DNA from: Aurantiacibacter spongiae
GTDB taxonomy: Bacteria > Pseudomonadota > Alphaproteobacteria > Sphingomonadales > Sphingomonadaceae
DNA: 64,000 bases
Reading direction: 5' to 3'
Assembly (NCBI RefSeq): GCF_003815535.1
Contig: NZ_RPFZ01000001.1
Location: 1,364,001-1,428,000 of the forward strand
The notes below the pieces were generated by a model that was not told where the DNA came from, made no database searches, and saw only the letters and a program-made list of their open reading frames with translations. Positions within the stretch are counted from its first letter, which is position 1. Each line of letters begins with the position of its first letter. The position numbers were made by a program, and so were the translations under genes. Below are positions 61,800 through 64,000 of the stretch, one piece after another.

Positions 61800-63395
61800 A
61801 TGGAAGAGTTCGCCGCCCTCGTCGATGCGCTGGTCTATACCCGTTCGCGCAACGAGAAGCTGCGCCTGATCGCGGAGTATCTGCAGGCCACCCCCGATCC
61901 CGATCGCGGGTGGGCGCTGGCGGCACTGACGGACGGCCTGGATTTTCCGGCGGTCAAGTCCAGCACCATTCGCAACCTGCTCAAGGAGCGGGTCGATCCG
62001 GTACTGTGGACGCTCAGTCGCGATTTCGTCGGCGATACGGCGGAAACGGCCAGCTTCCTGTGGCCCGATCCGCCGGGCGAGGCCGCGCCGCCGCCGTCCG
62101 TGTCCGAAGCCGTGGAGGCCCTGTCCGGCATGACCCGTGCCAGCGTGACGGGCGAATTGCCGCGCCTGCTCGACCGGCTCGACAGCTCGGGCCGCTACGC
62201 CCTGTTCAAGATCGCGACCGGCGGTATGCGCGTGGGCGTGTCGGGTCGCCTCGCCAAGGTCGCCTTCGCACAGGCCTTCGGCGTCGATGTCGACCGGGTG
62301 GAGGAATACTGGCACGCGCTCGAACCGCCCTTCGCCGACCTGTTCGCCTGGGCGGCTGACGGCGCGGAGCCGCCCGATACCGAGAACATGCCGCTGTTCC
62401 GTCCGTTCATGCTGGCCCACCCGCTCGAAGACCTGGTGGTCGACCTGTCCGACTATGCCGCCGAATGGAAATGGGATGGCATCCGCGTGCAGATGGTCCA
62501 TGTGGCTGGCGAAACACGCGTTTACTCGCGCTCGGGCGATGATATCTCGGGCACATTCCCCGAAATGGTCCACGCCCTCGATTTTCCCGCCGTGCTGGAC
62601 GGCGAATTGCTAGTGCGGGGCAGTCACCAGGGCGGCGAGGCGGGGGGAGCGGCGAGCTTCAACGCGCTTCAGCAGCGGCTGGGGCGCAAGACCGTCAGCA
62701 GGAAGATGCTGGCGCAATCGCCTGCGTTCGTGCGACTCTACGACGTGCTGATGCTGGACGGGAAAGACCTGCGCCCCCTCCCCTGGACCGAACGGCGAGC
62801 GGCGCTCGAAAAGTTGATGGCGCGCCTTCCCGCGACGCATTTCGACCTGTCGCAACTGGTCGAGGCACGCGATTTCGATCAGCTGGCCACAATCCGCGAG
62901 GGGGCACGCGACGATGCGATCGAGGGGCTCATGCTCAAGCGGCGCGATTCCAGCTACGTGCCGGGTCGCAAGACCGGCCTGTGGTACAAGTGGAAGCGCG
63001 ATCCGCTGCTCGTCGATTGCGTGCTGATGTACGCCCAGCGCGGCAGCGGCAAGCGCTCCAGCTTCTTTTCCGACTACACCTTCGGCTGCTGGGACGGCGA
63101 CCCCGACGAGGGGGCGGATCTGCTGCCGGTGGGCAAGGCCTATTCGGGCTTCACCGACGAGGAGCTGAAGAAGCTCGACCGGCACGTGCGCCAGAATACC
63201 GTCAACCGCTTCGGCCCGGTCCGCGAGACCGACAAGAGCCTGGTGTTCGAGGTTGCGTTCGATTCGGTCCACGAAAGCAAGCGCCACAAGAGCGGCCTCG
63301 CCATGCGCTTCCCGCGCATCCACCGGATCAGGTGGGACAAGCCGGTCCATGAAGCGGACCGGATCTCGGCGCTCAAAGCGCTCATCCGCGATTAG
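61800..63395 (+). CDS. ATP-dependent DNA ligase
   Basis: The 531-residue protein has the adenylation-site Lys224 in EWKWDGIRVQ (motif I, KXDG-type), then motif III-like RVYSRSGDDIS, motif IV EGLMLKRRD and motif V LWYKWKRD. The N-terminal DNA-binding domain is about 200 residues. It is a non-replicative ATP-dependent ligase (the bacterial ligase-associated system), not NAD-dependent LigA. The associated helicase and PdeM phosphoesterase genes that often complete this operon are not next to it. Confidence 0.94.
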   Translation: MEEFAALVDALVYTRSRNEKLRLIAEYLQATPDPDRGWALAALTDGLDFPAVKSSTIRNLLKERVDPVLWTLSRDFVGDTAETASFLWPDPPGEAAPPPSVSEAVEALSGMTRASVTGELPRLLDRLDSSGRYALFKIATGGMRVGVSGRLAKVAFAQAFGVDVDRVEEYWHALEPPFADLFAWAADGAEPPDTENMPLFRPFMLAHPLEDLVVDLSDYAAEWKWDGIRVQMVHVAGETRVYSRSGDDISGTFPEMVHALDFPAVLDGELLVRGSHQGGEAGGAASFNALQQRLGRKTVSRKMLAQSPAFVRLYDVLMLDGKDLRPLPWTERRAALEKLMARLPATHFDLSQLVEARDFDQLATIREGARDDAIEGLMLKRRDSSYVPGRKTGLWYKWKRDPLLVDCVLMYAQRGSGKRSSFFSDYTFGCWDGDPDEGADLLPVGKAYSGFTDEELKKLDRHVRQNTVNRFGPVRETDKSLVFEVAFDSVHESKRHKSGLAMRFPRIHRIRWDKPVHEADRISALKALIRD

Positions 63396-63463
63396 GGCAC
63401 GGCGGCGAACACCGGCGGGAGCGAGCAGGACCGGACGCCCCGGGGCGCGCATTCGCGGGCGAC

Positions 63464-63482
63464 AAGTCGCGCCGCGCGACTT
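63464..63482. terminator. Hairpin between convergent ligase and carbonic anhydrase genes
   Basis: AAGTCGCG (63464-63471) and CGCGACTT (63475-63482) form a perfect 8-bp stem with a three-base loop, right at the end of the carbonic anhydrase gene. No T-run follows on either strand, so it may be a weak terminator. Confidence 0.4.
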
Positions 63483-64000
63483 CTATCCGTGCAGTTCCGC
63501 CATGTGCCGCTGCGCCAGCCGGCAGTAACGCTCGGTCTGGAAGCGCACCTTTTGGGCCTGCGCATCGTCTATCGTGCGGAAAGGCTTCGCGGGACGACCG
63601 ATCCAGATCTCGCGCGCCGGAATGCGCTTGCCCGGACTGAGCAGCGCGCCCGCGCCCAGCATCGCGCCCTCGCCGATGCGGCAATCGTCCATCGCCACCG
63701 CTCCCATGCCGACGAAGCCGCGATCCTCCACGGTGCAGCCGTGGACCACCGCCATGTGCCCGATCACGCATTCCTGCCCAAGGATCGTCGGGCAGCCGTC
63801 GGTATCCGGACGCGGCCCCTCCACGTGGAAGACGCTGCCGTCCTGGACGTTGGAGCGCGCGCCGATCTCGATGCGGTGGATGTCGCCGCGCAGCACGCAA
63901 TTGTACCACACGCTCGCCTCCGGACCGATCGTGACATCGCCGATGATGCGCGCACCCGGCGCCACGAAGGCGCTGTCGGCGATCTGCGGCGCCTTGCCCT
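63483..64000 (-). CDS. Gamma-carbonic anhydrase family protein (5' end outside window)
   Basis: This left-handed beta-helix protein of hexapeptide repeats has PGARIIGDVTIGPEASVWYN, GDIHRIEIGARSNVQDGSVFH and ILGQECVIGHMAVVHGC. The zinc-site His positions are in DGSVFHV and GHMAVVHGC. Such proteins are YrdA/CaiE-like or carbonic anhydrases, often with unknown activity. The frame is open to the window edge (GKAPQIADSAFVAPG), so the start is missing. The earlier GTG is an internal Val, not a start. Confidence 0.92.
   Translation of the reverse strand, partial: GKAPQIADSAFVAPGARIIGDVTIGPEASVWYNCVLRGDIHRIEIGARSNVQDGSVFHVEGPRPDTDGCPTILGQECVIGHMAVVHGCTVEDRGFVGMGAVAMDDCRIGEGAMLGAGALLSPGKRIPAREIWIGRPAKPFRTIDDAQAQKVRFQTERYCRLAQRHMAELHG

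Noticed and set aside
60456-62573. 705-codon minus-strand ORF opposite the exonuclease and ligase genes
   Set aside because: Spans two well-supported genes on the other strand; no recognisable domain.

Overview
The window is a gene-dense, GC-rich stretch of an alphaproteobacterial chromosome, most likely Sphingomonadales and probably Erythrobacteraceae. This rests on the alphaproteobacterial cell-cycle regulators SciP and TrcR, DUF1192, the DUF3035 lipoprotein, a cytochrome bc1 operon, two exact GGAAC-N16-CGTT promoters (the alphaproteobacterial EcfG sigma-factor consensus), and the overall protein flavour. I see no phage, plasmid, transposase, CRISPR array or rRNA. It is a core-genome segment with one tRNA and one dispersed-repeat insertion.

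Layout. 1-5.6 kb (minus): pepN, a laccase-domain (YfiH) gene and the bc1 operon petA-petB-petC. 5.6-11 kb: an SDR protein, a threonine aldolase/DMT exporter pair, a small GNAT, two bPH2 membrane proteins and tRNA-Thr(GGT). 11.1-20.1 kb (plus): a tightly packed run gpmA, purE, purK, folA, M19 dipeptidase, ribF, ileS, lspA and a BamF-like lipoprotein. Several of these stop and start codons overlap. 20.2-27.3 kb: CorC-like protein, OmpA-like lipoprotein, CysQ-like phosphatase, sucC, etfB-etfA and a TonB-C-like exported protein. 27.3-34.6 kb (minus): DUF445 protein, an RND efflux pump (adaptor plus permease), GlsB, SciP and a small overlapping ORF. 34.8-43 kb: mnmA, serine hydrolase, PhzF, CDF transporter, pdxH, DnaJ-like protein, BrkB and fabI. 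43-50.2 kb (minus): a long run of nadD, rsfS, rlmH, envC, ctpA, dsbB and coq7. 50.5-52.1 kb (plus): an M23 peptidase overlapping a bactofilin. 52.1-56.1 kb (minus): TrcR, a glycosyltransferase/phosphoesterase pair and a quinone oxidoreductase. 56.2-63.4 kb (plus): DUF1192, clpA, an M1 peptidase, and a DNA exonuclease/ligase pair. The window ends in a partial gamma-carbonic anhydrase gene.

The most interesting readings are as follows. (1) The glycosyltransferase/phosphoesterase pair at 53-55 kb looks like the PlcP-Agt phosphate-starvation lipid-remodelling operon. Its promoter region carries three TGAC elements spaced exactly 11 bp apart, the architecture of a Pho box. (2) The exact EcfG-type promoters precede glsB and the OmpA-like lipoprotein, which points to general-stress-response control. 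(3) A 100-bp double-hairpin dispersed repeat is inserted in frame inside the essential ileS gene, and the same gene carries a 180-bp low-GC patch with TTA codons. (4) The RND permease has extra hydrophobic segments between its two halves. (5) A small unknown ORF overlaps the sciP start, and the M23 and bactofilin genes overlap by 62 bases.
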